Notes: generated by a model from the sequence alone, not told the origin. DNA of 64,000 bases from an uncultured Ruminococcus sp. (GCA_947627175.1 CANQVA010000004.1:62001-126000); one strand, 5' to 3'; positions 1 to 8,708 are shown, counted from the first letter of the stretch. A program made the numbers and translations.

Positions 1-429
1 ATGATAAACTTTTATTCCGAGTGCTTCAAGCCTGCTCTGAAAAGCATCTACTGACGGCTTTTTTTCGTACTGTGTTAAGACTACACTGCTTACATAAAGA
101 CCGATTTTTGTAAAAACATTGTACAGGCGTATAACGTCAACATCATATGTTATACCGAGGTCGCCCCTGACTTTATTTTTTTCAATATCTCCTGAATTTA
201 TAACTATTACAATTTCAGCTTCGTCTTTAAGCTGAAGAAGCATCTGAAGTTTGCTGTCAGGTTTAAATCCCGGGAGTACTCTTGATGCGTGATAATCGTC
301 AAAAAGTTTACCGCCAAATTCAAGATAGAGTTTGTCGCCAAACTGTGCAATACGCTGTCTTATGTGTTCAGACTGCATTTTTAAATATTTATCGTTGTCG
401 AAACCTATTTTATTTTCTCCAATAGCCAT
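1..429 (-). CDS. DUF1846 family protein, 5' part only
   Basis: Leftward gene cut by the window edge; the first 143 codons are visible from the ATG at 429, behind the ribosome site AGGAGG. The translation starts MAIGENKIGFDNDKY and contains LEFGGKLFDDYHASRVLPG and DLGITYDVDVIRL, which I recognise as the N-terminus of the DUF1846 family, whose full members are about 500 residues. The biochemical role of the family is not settled. A TTGCTT-17-TATAAT promoter lies 25 bases upstream, so it is probably its own transcription unit, separated from the VanY gene by a terminator. The family call is confident; the function is unknown. Confidence 0.8.
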   Translation of the reverse strand, partial: MAIGENKIGFDNDKYLKMQSEHIRQRIAQFGDKLYLEFGGKLFDDYHASRVLPGFKPDSKLQMLLQLKDEAEIVIVINSGDIEKNKVRGDLGITYDVDVIRLYNVFTKIGLYVSSVVLTQYEKKPSVDAFQSRLEALGIKVYH

Positions 430-453
430 AAAATAACCTCCTGAATATTATTT

Positions 454-482
454 ATTATATAACAAATCTGTAAAAAAAGCAA
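454..482 (-). promoter_or_regulatory. Promoter of the DUF1846 gene
   Basis: On the minus strand TTGCTT (477-482), a 17-base spacer and TATAAT (454-459). The -35 box is weak and overlaps the A-tract of the adjoining terminator. Confidence 0.45.
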
Positions 483-483
483 G

Positions 484-517
484 CAAAAAATCCTGCTCTG
501 TTAAAGCAGAATTTTTT
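484..517 (-). terminator. Bidirectional-looking terminator after the VanY gene
   Basis: An 8-bp stem, ATCCTGCT (490-497) with AGCAGAAT (505-512), has six or more A on its left and six T on its right. It lies 8 bases past the stop of the leftward VanY gene, which it most likely terminates. Confidence 0.75.
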
Positions 518-524
518 GAATAAA

Positions 525-1529
525 TCAATGATAATATGAATCAATGCCGAAATATTCTTCAAGTGTAAGGTAGGGGTCGCCCATTTCAACCGCCTTGTTG
601 TGGATTTTATATGACATATCAGTGCCGACATAGCGTATATGCCATGATTCATATTTATATCCTGTTATATCCTGTTTTGACTGGGGATAACGGAGAATAA
701 AGCCATATTCATAACAATGAGCCTCAAGCCATATTGCTTCCGGTGTTCCTATGAAAGTATCATCAATTTGATTTACATCAATAGCAAGCCCTGACTGATG
801 CTCTGAATGTCCCGGACGTGCGGAATAGGTATCAGCTTTTTCCTGACCGTCCCTTGCAACATAATCGTTGTATATATAATCTTGTGTTTCATATGAACGA
901 AACCCCGAAGAAAGATAGATATTCAGACCGACGGCGGCGGCATCATTCTGTAATTTATAAAACTGATTTAAACAAGTCTGGTCAAGTTCAGGGTAGAAGT
1001 CCGCAGGCAGACTATATGATTTATTTGCAATAAGAACGTTATCTATATATTTTATTCCGGGTATATTGTAAACCGTCGGCGGAGCACCATAATTATAGTC
1101 AGATTCTGTAGGAGCATCGGGAGGAAGTACAGCAGTTGATGCAGGAGTACCGGGGGCGGCGGTTGATGGTGAATAATCAATAACGGACGGTGCAGACGGT
1201 GCAGGCGTTTCAGTAACAGGTGAAGGCGGTGCGGGTGTTTCAGTAACGGGCGAAGGCGTTTCAGGTGTTGGAACAGTTTCTTCCGGAATACTTTCAGGTG
1301 TAATATTTTCACCGTCTGTAATTGTAGTTGTCGGGACTTCCGTAACAACATACCCCCTTTCCGATGCAGATTCCGAAATTTCAGCGGAATTGTTTTCTTC
1401 TGTGTTCTCACTTAAAGAACCCTCATTTATAATAATAGAGTCATCAAGTGAGCCGATATCATCTTTTCCGCACGCTGAAAATGAACATAATGAAGCAGTC
1501 AGCAGTGCTAAAATCATTTTCTTTTTCAT
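525..1529 (-). CDS. VanY-type D-Ala-D-Ala carboxypeptidase lipoprotein
   Basis: A 334-residue surface lipoprotein. The N-terminus MKKKMILALLTASLCSFSAC is a lipobox signal with Cys20. Residues 25-150 form a low-complexity linker rich in Thr, Pro, Ser and Glu with repeated PxPVTETPAP units. The C-terminal domain (about 165-330) has the VanY/peptidase M15 signature: SGFRSYETQ, then SEHQSGLAIDV with the zinc ligands His and Asp, then ESWHIRYVG with the catalytic Glu and third zinc ligand His. It should trim terminal D-Ala from peptidoglycan stem peptides outside the membrane. No VanS/VanR or ligase gene is nearby, so this is cell-wall housekeeping, not a vancomycin cassette. It has its own promoter and terminator. 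Confidence 0.88.
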   Translation of the reverse strand: MKKKMILALLTASLCSFSACGKDDIGSLDDSIIINEGSLSENTEENNSAEISESASERGYVVTEVPTTTITDGENITPESIPEETVPTPETPSPVTETPAPPSPVTETPAPSAPSVIDYSPSTAAPGTPASTAVLPPDAPTESDYNYGAPPTVYNIPGIKYIDNVLIANKSYSLPADFYPELDQTCLNQFYKLQNDAAAVGLNIYLSSGFRSYETQDYIYNDYVARDGQEKADTYSARPGHSEHQSGLAIDVNQIDDTFIGTPEAIWLEAHCYEYGFILRYPQSKQDITGYKYESWHIRYVGTDMSYKIHNKAVEMGDPYLTLEEYFGIDSYYH

Positions 1530-1567
1530 AAAATCCTCCTGATTTACTTTGTATACTATAATATGAT

Positions 1568-1596
1568 ATTATATCACTTATTGCCTTTAATTTCAA
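1568..1596 (-). promoter_or_regulatory. Promoter of the VanY-type gene
   Basis: Minus strand TTGAAA (1591-1596), 17-base spacer, TATAAT (1568-1573), with AGGAGG just before the ATG at 1529. The rest of the gap up to 1723 shows nothing I recognise. Confidence 0.7.
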
Positions 1597-1723
1597 TAGG
1601 AAAAAACAAAATAATTATCAGAAAATCCATATGTGCCAAAATAAAATGAGACGTAAAAAACAGAAATTCCAAGCGAGATATAGTATGACAAAATACCAGA
1701 ATCGCAGGAATTTCCTAAATTAT

Positions 1724-2341
1724 TCATCTGATAAAATTCGTGAAAAGATGTTCTTCTTTTTCAGGCAGTCCGAATTTATCTTTGCCGAGCTGAATACTTT
1801 TAATTAAAAAAGTCATATTGCGTGCGAGTGTTCTCATAGACTGTAACCCTTCTGCGTCTTGCTGTCCCTCACCGGGAGTTCTTCCGTGAATGCTGTTCCA
1901 ATACTGACCTGATGCAACAGGCATTCCTGAAATTGTAAAATACTTATTTAATTCATCAAATGTAGAGGATAATCCGCCACGCCTTGCGGCAACTACGCTT
2001 GCACCGACTTTCATTGTTTTATCAAAGTGTGTACTGTAAAACAAGCGGTCAAGAAGTGCAATAAGTGTTGCATTTGCAGATGCATAGTAAACAGGGCTTG
2101 CAATTACAAGACCGTCACACTCTTCAAATTTTGGTGCAATCTCATTGACCATATCATCAAATGCACATTTACCTTTTTCAGAACATGAACCACAGGCAAT
2201 ACAACCTCTGATATTTTTGTTTCCTACCTGAATAATTTCAGTGTCGATGCCACTCTCTGAAAAGATTTTTTCCATTTCATTAAGGGCAATGTAAGTATTT
2301 CCTTTAGCACGAGGGCTGCCGTTTATCATCAATACTTTCAT
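1724..2341 (-). CDS. Iron-sulfur flavoprotein, NADPH-dependent FMN reductase family
   Basis: A 205-residue cytoplasmic protein. The N-terminus MKVLMINGSPRAKGNTY is the FMN-phosphate loop (GSPRxxGNT) of the flavodoxin-like FMN reductase family. Residues 46-58 hold CIACGSCSEKGKC, the spaced Cys cluster that binds a 4Fe-4S centre in iron-sulfur flavoproteins of anaerobes, and ASPVYYASANATL is the isoalloxazine-binding segment. It probably passes electrons from ferredoxin or NAD(P)H to an unknown acceptor. It stands alone between the VanY gene and the divergently transcribed MATE exporter, so context does not name a substrate. Confidence 0.85.
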   Translation of the reverse strand: MKVLMINGSPRAKGNTYIALNEMEKIFSESGIDTEIIQVGNKNIRGCIACGSCSEKGKCAFDDMVNEIAPKFEECDGLVIASPVYYASANATLIALLDRLFYSTHFDKTMKVGASVVAARRGGLSSTFDELNKYFTISGMPVASGQYWNSIHGRTPGEGQQDAEGLQSMRTLARNMTFLIKSIQLGKDKFGLPEKEEHLFTNFIR

Positions 2342-2507
2342 TTATCTCATCTCCGTTTTATAGTATTTTATACACCATATTTTAACACAGAATTTCCGAT
2401 TACTCAATATGTTATTCAGTAAGTTTGTATGTATACACAAAAACAATGCTCTGCATTTATGCAGAATGACAAACTATATGATTATTGAATTTTGTGTAAA
2501 ATCACCT

Positions 2508-2536
2508 TTGACAAAATATGTAAAGAATGATATAAT
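2508..2536 (+). promoter_or_regulatory. Consensus promoter of the MATE exporter
   Basis: TTGACA (2508-2513), exactly 17 bases, TATAAT (2531-2536): a perfect housekeeping promoter. The expected start point near 2543 falls at the first base of the attenuator. In the rest of the 309-base gap (2342-2507) I see nothing else beyond AT-rich sequence. Confidence 0.9.
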
Positions 2537-2542
2537 AAAAAT

Positions 2543-2632
2543 GATGTGTAGCTTTTTAGGCGTAAGTCCAATCAATTAAGCTGCACACTTATAATTATTG
2601 CGTGCGGTTTAAAAAGCTGCACGCATTTTTTT
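2543..2632 (+). ncRNA. Transcription attenuator, candidate guanidine-IV (mepA motif) riboswitch
   Basis: Four segments can pair in alternation: segment 1 (2546-2554, GTGTAGCTT), segment 2 (2578-2586, AAGCTGCAC), segment 3 (2602-2610, GTGCGGTTT) and segment 4 (2611-2624). Pairing 1:2 gives a 9-bp hairpin with a 23-base loop, pairing 2:3 would be the antiterminator, and pairing 3:4 is an intrinsic terminator. The leader lies between a perfect promoter and a MepA-type MATE gene. Established knowledge: the guanidine-IV class is a compact riboswitch found before mepA-like MATE genes in Clostridia and controls termination. Assignment to that class is inference from gene context and architecture; I could not compare it with the consensus. 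A different ligand is possible. Confidence 0.55.
2599..2632 (+). terminator. Terminator arm of the MATE leader
   Basis: TGCGTGC (2599-2605) pairs with GCACGCA (2619-2625); the stem can extend inward to a loop of three A. Seven T follow (2626-2632). It ends 18 bases before the ATG, so it must be relieved for expression. Confidence 0.88.
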
Positions 2633-2650
2633 AATAAAGGAGTATTTATA

Positions 2651-4060
2651 ATGGAAAACATCAAACAAAACAAAATGGAAAATATGCCGATAAGAAAGCT
2701 GTTGCTTTCAATGGGAATACCAATGATAATTTCAATGGTATTGCAGGCGGTTTATAACATTGTAGACAGTGCATTCGTATCAAATATGAAAACGGGCGGA
2801 GAAACTGCCCTGAACGCATTAACTCTTGCATTTCCTCTTCAAATACTTATGGTAGCGGTAGGAATCGGTACAGGTGTTGGAGCAAATGTCCTTGTAGCGA
2901 AAAGTCTCGGAATGAAAGACAGTGAACGTGCTGGTAAAACAGCCGGAAACGCTGTTTTTCTTGCATTTGTGATATATATAGCATTTCTTGTTTTTGGAAT
3001 TATGGGAGCAGGTGCATATATACGTTCGCAGACATCAAACATGAAAGTTGCAGAAATGGGAACGGACTATCTGAAAATATGCTGTATATTTTCATTTGGT
3101 ATGTCATTTTTTGCAGTGTATGAAAAATTACTTCAATCTGCGGGTCATTCCGTATGTTCTACAATAGCTCAAATTATGGGTGCAATCACTAATATTATTC
3201 TTGACCCTATGTTTATTTACGGCTGGTTCGGACTTCCTGAAATGGGAGTAAAAGGTGCGGCATATGCGACAGTAATCGGTCAGATAGTTTCATTTTTGGT
3301 AGCACTTATATTTCATTTGAAAATAAATACTGTTATACAAAATAAAATTTGTTATTTCAGACCATCATTAAGTATAATAAAAGAGATTTACAAAATAGGA
3401 CTTCCGGCAATAATTTCTCAGGCTCTTATTTCTGTTATGACTTACGGATTGAATATTATTTTCGGAAATATCAGTGAAGCAATGGTTACAGCGTATGGTT
3501 TATATTACAAAATTCAGCAGTTTCTTTTATTTGCCGCATTTGGAATGCGTGATGCAATTATGCCTGTTACAGCGTTCAGTTTTGGAATGAAAAATAAAGA
3601 AAGAATCAGCAACTGTGTTAAATACGGACATATTTATACAATAATTATTATGATTGCGGGACTTATAGCAATAGAAATTTTTGCAGTTCCGTTTTCAGAT
3701 ATATTCGGATTGTCAGGTGAAACGCAGAAGCTTTTTATAAGTGCTATGAGAATAATTTCCGTTAGTTTCGTATTTGCAGGAATAAATATTGCATTTCAGG
3801 GGATATTTCAGGCAATGGAAGGCGGTATTGAATCGCTTATTATATCAATATGCCGTCAGGTAGTATTTATATTTCCGTTTGCATTTATTTTTGCAGGGAT
3901 TACAAAGTCAGATACTTCTATTAGTTGGCTTTCATGGATAACTTTTCCAATAGCGGAGATGCTTACAGCAGTTATTGCGGTAATGCTTTTTAAGAGAATA
4001 TGGCATAAGAATAATTTCTGTTATGTCAAAAAAATAAACGCAGTATGCATATCTCAGTAA
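2651..4060 (+). CDS. MATE family multidrug exporter, MepA type
   Basis: A 469-residue inner-membrane protein with about 12 hydrophobic helices in two homologous halves. The N-terminus ENMPIRKLLLSMGIPMIISM and VYNIVDSAFVSN are typical of the MepA branch of MATE transporters, as is the second-half counterpart IYKIGLPAIISQALISVM. Members expel cationic drugs or small cations in exchange for Na+ or H+. ATG at 2651 follows AAAGGAG. Expression is probably gated by the attenuator directly upstream. If that RNA senses guanidinium, export of guanidine or a related cation is the likely job; otherwise the substrate is open. It is followed at once by the promoter of the next gene. Confidence 0.9.
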   Translation: MENIKQNKMENMPIRKLLLSMGIPMIISMVLQAVYNIVDSAFVSNMKTGGETALNALTLAFPLQILMVAVGIGTGVGANVLVAKSLGMKDSERAGKTAGNAVFLAFVIYIAFLVFGIMGAGAYIRSQTSNMKVAEMGTDYLKICCIFSFGMSFFAVYEKLLQSAGHSVCSTIAQIMGAITNIILDPMFIYGWFGLPEMGVKGAAYATVIGQIVSFLVALIFHLKINTVIQNKICYFRPSLSIIKEIYKIGLPAIISQALISVMTYGLNIIFGNISEAMVTAYGLYYKIQQFLLFAAFGMRDAIMPVTAFSFGMKNKERISNCVKYGHIYTIIIMIAGLIAIEIFAVPFSDIFGLSGETQKLFISAMRIISVSFVFAGINIAFQGIFQAMEGGIESLIISICRQVVFIFPFAFIFAGITKSDTSISWLSWITFPIAEMLTAVIAVMLFKRIWHKNNFCYVKKINAVCISQ

Positions 4061-4089
4061 TTGACAAAGCCGAAAATAAATAGTATAAT
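4061..4089 (+). promoter_or_regulatory. Consensus promoter of the DUF434 gene
   Basis: TTGACA (4061-4066), 17 bases, TATAAT (4084-4089). The -35 box directly abuts the MATE stop codon. The ribosome site AAGGAAGTG precedes ATG 4135. Confidence 0.9.
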
Positions 4090-4134
4090 ATATATTGTAA
4101 AGCATATTCGGGTATATACTAAGGAAGTGAACAA

Positions 4135-4881
4135 ATGGAAACTGAACATACGCCTAAACAAGTAAAAAGAGGATTTGTGCCGACTGATGCTAAAGAATTT
4201 GGAACAGCGGAAAATCTTGAAAAACTCCGCAAGTCTGCTGAAGAAGTATATTTTCTGATAAACAGGGGTTATGCAGTTAAAAACGCTGTAACATTCGTCG
4301 GAAATCATTATTTACTTTCGGAAAGACAGAGAACAGCCGTTGCACGTTCTGTATCATCTGAAAAGAGCATAAAAATCAGACGGGAAAAAGAACTTTCTGA
4401 CAGTGACGTTGCAGGGAAAACACTCTATATAGATGGTTTCAATGCTGTAATAACTCTTGAAATAGCATATTCCGATTCTATGCTTTTCAGGTGCATGGAC
4501 GGCACAATCCGTGATATTGCAGGTCTCAGAGGTACATACCGCCTTATAGACAAAACAGACATGGCAGTTAATGCAATTGCTGAAACACTTACAAGTCTTG
4601 ATATTGGAAAAGCCGTATTTTATCTTGATGCACCTGTTTCAAATTCAGGCAGACTTAAACAGAAAATTCTTGAAATTATGCAGAACAAATCTTTTGAAAC
4701 GGAAGTATATATTGAAAATGCCGTTGATTCGATACTTGAAAGCAAGAGTTTTGTTGTTACCGCAGACGCTGTAATTCTTGATAAGTGTATGAGTTGGTAT
4801 AATCTAACTGATACAGTTATAAAAAATCATATAGGAAATTACAGATATATTGATATTATGAAAAATAAAACAATTATTTAA
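4135..4881 (+). CDS. DUF434 domain protein
   Basis: A 248-residue soluble protein. Residues 10-65 (KRGFVPTDAKEF to NHYLLSERQRTAVAR) match the DUF434 domain as I know it, with its NRGYAVKNAVTFVGNHYLLS segment. The second half, KTLYIDGFNAVITLE onward, is the companion domain usually found behind it; it includes FRCMDGTIRDIAGLRGTYR and a Rossmann-like strand pattern. Function is not established for this family; the conserved DGFN and FYLDAPVSNSGRL segments resemble nucleotide- or nuclease-type folds, but that is only an impression. It has its own consensus promoter and is followed by the metG promoter. Confidence 0.75.
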   Translation: METEHTPKQVKRGFVPTDAKEFGTAENLEKLRKSAEEVYFLINRGYAVKNAVTFVGNHYLLSERQRTAVARSVSSEKSIKIRREKELSDSDVAGKTLYIDGFNAVITLEIAYSDSMLFRCMDGTIRDIAGLRGTYRLIDKTDMAVNAIAETLTSLDIGKAVFYLDAPVSNSGRLKQKILEIMQNKSFETEVYIENAVDSILESKSFVVTADAVILDKCMSWYNLTDTVIKNHIGNYRYIDIMKNKTII

Positions 4882-4903
4882 TTATTTAATTTCATAAAAA
4901 AGG

Positions 4904-4932
4904 GTGACAAAAGGAAAAAAATATTGTATAAT
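4904..4932 (+). promoter_or_regulatory. Promoter of metG
   Basis: GTGACA (4904-4909), 17 bases, TATAAT (4927-4932). The start point near 4939 leaves a leader of under 40 bases, too short for a T-box or SAM riboswitch. Confidence 0.8.
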
Positions 4933-4976
4933 AAAAATGCATGACTGCAAATATAATGCGATTGGAGCGATTTATT

Positions 4977-6935
4977 ATGTCAGATAAAACTTTTTACATT
5001 ACTACACCAATATATTATCCGTCCGGAAATCCGCATATCGGTCACTGTTATACAACAGTTGCGTGCGATTCAATGGCACGTTACAGAAGAATGCAGGGCT
5101 ATGACGTAAAGTTTCTTACCGGAACTGACGAACACGGTCTTAAAATCGAACAGAAAGCCGCCGAAAAAGGCGTTACTCCAAAGGAATATGTTGACGAAAT
5201 TGTAGGTACTTTCAAAAATCTCTGGAAATACATGAACGTAAGTTATGACCATTTTATCAGAACTACCGACGATTACCACGTTGAAAGCGTTCAGAAGATT
5301 TTCAAGGAATTATACGACAAAGGCTATATCTATAAAGGAGAATATTCCGGAAAATATTGCACTCCTTGCGAAAGTTTCTGGACTGATTCACAGCTTGACG
5401 AAAACGGCTGTTGCCCTGAATGTCACCGTGAAGTGACTTTTGCAAAGGAAGAAGCCTATTTCTTCAAAATGTCACCTTTTGCGGACAGAATTGAAAAACT
5501 TCTAACTGAAACAGATTATCTTCAGCCGAAAACAAGGGCTGTTGAATTGGTAAACAACTTTATCAAACCGGGACTTGAAGATTTATGTGTTTCACGTACA
5601 ACTTTCAAGTGGGGTATTCCTGTAACGTTTGATGAGGGTCATGTTGTCTATGTATGGATTGATGCACTTTCAAACTATATTACGGCTCTTGGATATAAGA
5701 ACAACAGACCTGACGAATTTTCAAAATATTGGCCTGCTGATATTCACATGGTTGCAAAGGATATAATGCGTTTTCATGCGATTATATGGCCTGCCATGCT
5801 TATGGCTCTTGAATTGCCTCTGCCGAAACATCTTGCTGTTCATGGTTGGATTACTTTCAATGGTGAAAAAATGTCCAAATCTCTCGGAAATGTTGTTGAC
5901 CCGTTTATACTTGGCGAACGTTACGGATGCGATGCTATAAGATACCATATTTTAAGGGAAATGGCTCTCGGTTCAGACAGTTCATTTTCAAATGAAATTA
6001 TGATTAACCGCATAAATTCAGACCTTGCAAACGGTTTCGGAAATCTTGTGTCACGTACTGTTGCAATGGCTGAAAAGTATTTCGGCGGAACTCTTCCGGA
6101 AGAACGTGAAGAAGCTGAAATTGATACGGAATTTAAAAATGAAGTTCTGAAAACGGTTGAAGATGTTGACACAGCTATGTCGGGTACAAGAATCAAAAAC
6201 GCACTTGAAATAATATTCAAAACAGTTGACAGGGCAAACAAATATATTGATGAAAATGAACCGTGGAAACTTGGAAAGAATGAGGATAAAAAGGCAAGGC
6301 TTGCTTCTGTTCTCTATAATCTGCTTGACGCTGTAAGAATTATTTCAACACTTCTTTCGCCGTTCATGCCCTCTACTATGCCGAAAGTATGGGAGCAGAT
6401 TGGTGCATCTGCCGATGATGTGAAATATGAAAAACTTTCGGAGTTCGGAGTTCTTCCGGTAAATGTGACTGTTCATAAAGGTGAAATTCTATTCCCGAGA
6501 ATTGACGTTGAAAAAGAAATTGAAGCCCTCAATTCAATTATAAAGGAGAATATGGAAAAAGCACAAGCTAATCTGTCTGAAAAATCGTCTGAAAAAATAG
6601 AACTTGCTCCCGAAATTGCTATTGACGACTTTGCAAAGGTTGAAATACGTGTGGCAAAAGTTCTTTCATGTGAGAAAGTCAAAAAGTCAAAAAAATTACT
6701 CTGTTTACAGCTTGACGACGGTATGGACGGACGACAGGTTGTTTCAGGTATTGCACAATATTATAAGCCGGAAGATTTGATTGGCAGAAAAGTACAGCTT
6801 ATTGCAAATCTTAAACCCGCAAAACTCTGCGGTATTGAAAGTAACGGCATGATTTGTGCGGCAGACCTTGCAGACGGCGGTTGTCAGGTTATTTTTGTTG
6901 ATGACAGTATTCCCGTTGGTGCTAAAATAAGATAA
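4977..6935 (+). CDS. metG: Methionyl-tRNA synthetase
   Basis: Class I aminoacyl-tRNA synthetase that charges initiator and elongator tRNA-Met. The Rossmann fold opens with ITTPIYYPSGNPHIGHCYTT, which contains the HIGH motif, and carries the zinc knuckle CTPCESFW / CCPECH and the signature EKMSKSLGN. The anticodon-binding helical domain is followed by a C-terminal EMAP-like tRNA-binding domain (about the last 105 residues, from IAIDDFAKVEIRVAKV), which makes the dimer form found in many Firmicutes. I place the start at ATG 4977 behind TTGGAG, giving 652 residues; an in-frame ATG at 4941 sits on the predicted transcription start and has no ribosome site. Confidence 0.96.
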   Translation: MSDKTFYITTPIYYPSGNPHIGHCYTTVACDSMARYRRMQGYDVKFLTGTDEHGLKIEQKAAEKGVTPKEYVDEIVGTFKNLWKYMNVSYDHFIRTTDDYHVESVQKIFKELYDKGYIYKGEYSGKYCTPCESFWTDSQLDENGCCPECHREVTFAKEEAYFFKMSPFADRIEKLLTETDYLQPKTRAVELVNNFIKPGLEDLCVSRTTFKWGIPVTFDEGHVVYVWIDALSNYITALGYKNNRPDEFSKYWPADIHMVAKDIMRFHAIIWPAMLMALELPLPKHLAVHGWITFNGEKMSKSLGNVVDPFILGERYGCDAIRYHILREMALGSDSSFSNEIMINRINSDLANGFGNLVSRTVAMAEKYFGGTLPEEREEAEIDTEFKNEVLKTVEDVDTAMSGTRIKNALEIIFKTVDRANKYIDENEPWKLGKNEDKKARLASVLYNLLDAVRIISTLLSPFMPSTMPKVWEQIGASADDVKYEKLSEFGVLPVNVTVHKGEILFPRIDVEKEIEALNSIIKENMEKAQANLSEKSSEKIELAPEIAIDDFAKVEIRVAKVLSCEKVKKSKKLLCLQLDDGMDGRQVVSGIAQYYKPEDLIGRKVQLIANLKPAKLCGIESNGMICAADLADGGCQVIFVDDSIPVGAKIR

Positions 6936-6943
6936 TACAAGGG

Positions 6944-6966
6944 GGACAGTTTTCGGACTGTCCTCT
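6944..6966 (+). terminator. Hairpin after metG, weak terminator
   Basis: A 7-bp stem, GGACAGT (6944-6950) with ACTGTCC (6957-6963), and loop TTTCGG. Only CTCTTTAAT follows, so it may be leaky and let metG transcripts enter the methylase gene. Confidence 0.5.
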
Positions 6967-7002
6967 TTAATATATCTTTATAATATTTTATGGGAGGAAT
7001 TT

Positions 7003-7824
7003 ATGCCACAGATAATTGAAGTAAATAATCTTGAATCGGAAGATTTAAAACCATACACTATTACTTCGGAAATTCAGCTTAAACGTTATTTTGAACCCGA
7101 CAAACTCGGTATTTTTATAGCTGAAAGTCCTAAAGTTATACGTCTTGCATTAAATGCAGGCTATGAACCGCTTTCAATTCTTGCAGAGAGAAAATATATA
7201 AACGGTCAGGCAAATGACATAATTAAACGCTGTAATGGTGTTCCTGTTTATACAGCAGATAGCAGTGTTCTTACTCAGATTACAGGATTTAAACTGACTC
7301 AGGGTGTTTTATGTGCCATGAAACGCAGGGAGAATCCGTCTGTCACAGAAATTCTTGAACGTTTTTCAAGAATAGCTGTTTTAGAAAATGTTATGAATCA
7401 GACTAATATCGGGGCTGTTATACGTTCTGCCGCCGCTATGAATATTGATGCTGTACTTCTCACGCCTGAATGCAGTGACCCTCTTTACAGGCGGTCAGTG
7501 CGTGTAAGTATGGGGACAGTTTTCAGAATACCGTGGACTTATTTTGATAATAATATTGATTATATTGAACTTCTTAAAAAATACGGTTTTTCTACAGTTG
7601 CAATGGCACTTCACGGCAATACACTTGATGTTGATAACCCTTTACTTAAATCAATTGAAAAAATGGCTGTTATACTTGGTACAGAGGGGGAAGGGCTTAA
7701 ACAGTCAACTATTGAAAAATGTGACTATACGGTAAAAATTCCCATGGCGGAGGGCGTTGACTCACTGAATGTAGCCGCCGCAAGTGCTGTTGCTTTTTGG
7801 GAATTGGGAAAAAAATCTGAATAA
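7003..7824 (+). CDS. TrmH/SpoU family RNA 2'-O-methyltransferase
   Basis: A 273-residue protein of the SPOUT superfamily that transfers methyl from S-adenosylmethionine to a ribose 2'-OH in rRNA or tRNA. The N-terminal part (about 20-110, FIAESPKVIRLALNAGYEP) is the substrate-binding domain seen in SpoU relatives. The catalytic domain has the three motifs: NQTNIGAVIRSAAA (motif 1 with the key Asn and Arg), AVILGTEGEGL (motif 2), and IPMAEGVDSLNVAAASAVAF (motif 3, lining the knotted cofactor site). The target nucleotide cannot be read from sequence. ATG follows GGGAGG; it may be co-transcribed with metG through the weak hairpin. Confidence 0.9.
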   Translation: MPQIIEVNNLESEDLKPYTITSEIQLKRYFEPDKLGIFIAESPKVIRLALNAGYEPLSILAERKYINGQANDIIKRCNGVPVYTADSSVLTQITGFKLTQGVLCAMKRRENPSVTEILERFSRIAVLENVMNQTNIGAVIRSAAAMNIDAVLLTPECSDPLYRRSVRVSMGTVFRIPWTYFDNNIDYIELLKKYGFSTVAMALHGNTLDVDNPLLKSIEKMAVILGTEGEGLKQSTIEKCDYTVKIPMAEGVDSLNVAAASAVAFWELGKKSE

Positions 7825-7866
7825 TTTTGATAAAATAGAATAACAAAAAATAAGGAGATAATTTTT

Positions 7867-8700
7867 ATGCAGATAATCGAAAATAGAACTTTTGATGAAG
7901 AAAGAGCTTTATACGGCAGTAAGAATATTATAATAAGAAAGTGTAAATTTGACGGTGAAGCAGACGGCGAAAGTGCAGTTAAAGAAAGTTCAGGCATTCA
8001 GGCGGAAAACTGTTTTTTCAATCTTCGTTATCCTTTTTGGCACGACAACGGACTTAAAATATATAATTCCGAAATGACGGAATTATGCAGGGCGGCTTTA
8101 TGGTATTCAAATCATATTGAAATAGAAGAAACAAATCTTCACGGCATAAAAGCATTGAGAGAATGCAATTATATTGATATGAAAAGATGCGATATAAATT
8201 CTACGGAATTTGGCTGGTTTGTCAATAATATAAAAATGAAAGACTGCAATGTAAAAAGTGAATATTTCATGATGCGTTCATCAGGTATAGAATTTGATAA
8301 TGTTACACTTGACGGAAAATATTCATTTCAGTACATTCAAAACGCCGTATTTGAAAATTGTGATTTCAATACAAAAGATGCTTTCTGGCACGCTAAAAAT
8401 GTAGTAGTCCGCAACAGCAACGTAAAAGGCGAATATCTCGGCTGGTACAGTGAGAATCTGACGTTTGAGAACTGCATAATTACCGGGACACAGCCTTTAT
8501 GTTACTGTAAATCACTGAAACTTGTTGATTGTAAAATGATTGATACTGATTTGTGCTTTGAAAAATCAGACGTTAATGCAGTTATTACAACGCCTGTTAT
8601 AAGTATAAAGAATGTACTTTCAGGGTATATTTCTGTTGTATCCGTTGATGAAATAATTGATAACGGAAAATCTTCATGTGAAATAAAAATAGATAAATAA
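7867..8700 (+). CDS. DUF3737 family right-handed beta-helix protein
   Basis: A 277-residue soluble protein without signal peptide. It opens with IIENRTFDEERALYGSKNI and then repeats short units of the form xxIxNCxF/xxVxxSNVKGEY about every 20-22 residues, as expected for a parallel beta-helix. Repeats carry FWHDNGLKIYNSEM, ALWYSNHIEIEETNLHG and AFWHAKNVVVRNSNVKG. I recognise this as the DUF3737 family, common in gut Firmicutes and of unknown activity; the fold recalls pectate lyase-like helices, but no catalytic residues are evident and the lack of a signal argues against polysaccharide lysis outside the cell. It lies 42 bases after the methylase and converges on the lipoprotein genes. Confidence 0.82.
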   Translation: MQIIENRTFDEERALYGSKNIIIRKCKFDGEADGESAVKESSGIQAENCFFNLRYPFWHDNGLKIYNSEMTELCRAALWYSNHIEIEETNLHGIKALRECNYIDMKRCDINSTEFGWFVNNIKMKDCNVKSEYFMMRSSGIEFDNVTLDGKYSFQYIQNAVFENCDFNTKDAFWHAKNVVVRNSNVKGEYLGWYSENLTFENCIITGTQPLCYCKSLKLVDCKMIDTDLCFEKSDVNAVITTPVISIKNVLSGYISVVSVDEIIDNGKSSCEIKIDK

Positions 8701-8708
8701 TTTACATA

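Noticed and set aside
1052-1411. 119-codon leftward frame rich in Leu, His and Arg
   Set aside because: It is the shifted frame of the Pro/Thr linker of the VanY-type lipoprotein; composition is an artefact.
525-1529. Vancomycin resistance cassette (VanY, with VanZ at 42738)
   Set aside because: The two genes are 41 kb apart and no vanHAX or vanRS genes are present; both are common chromosomal families.
4933-4976. T-box or SAM riboswitch before metG
   Set aside because: The predicted leader is under 40 bases, too short for either class, and has no terminator hairpin.
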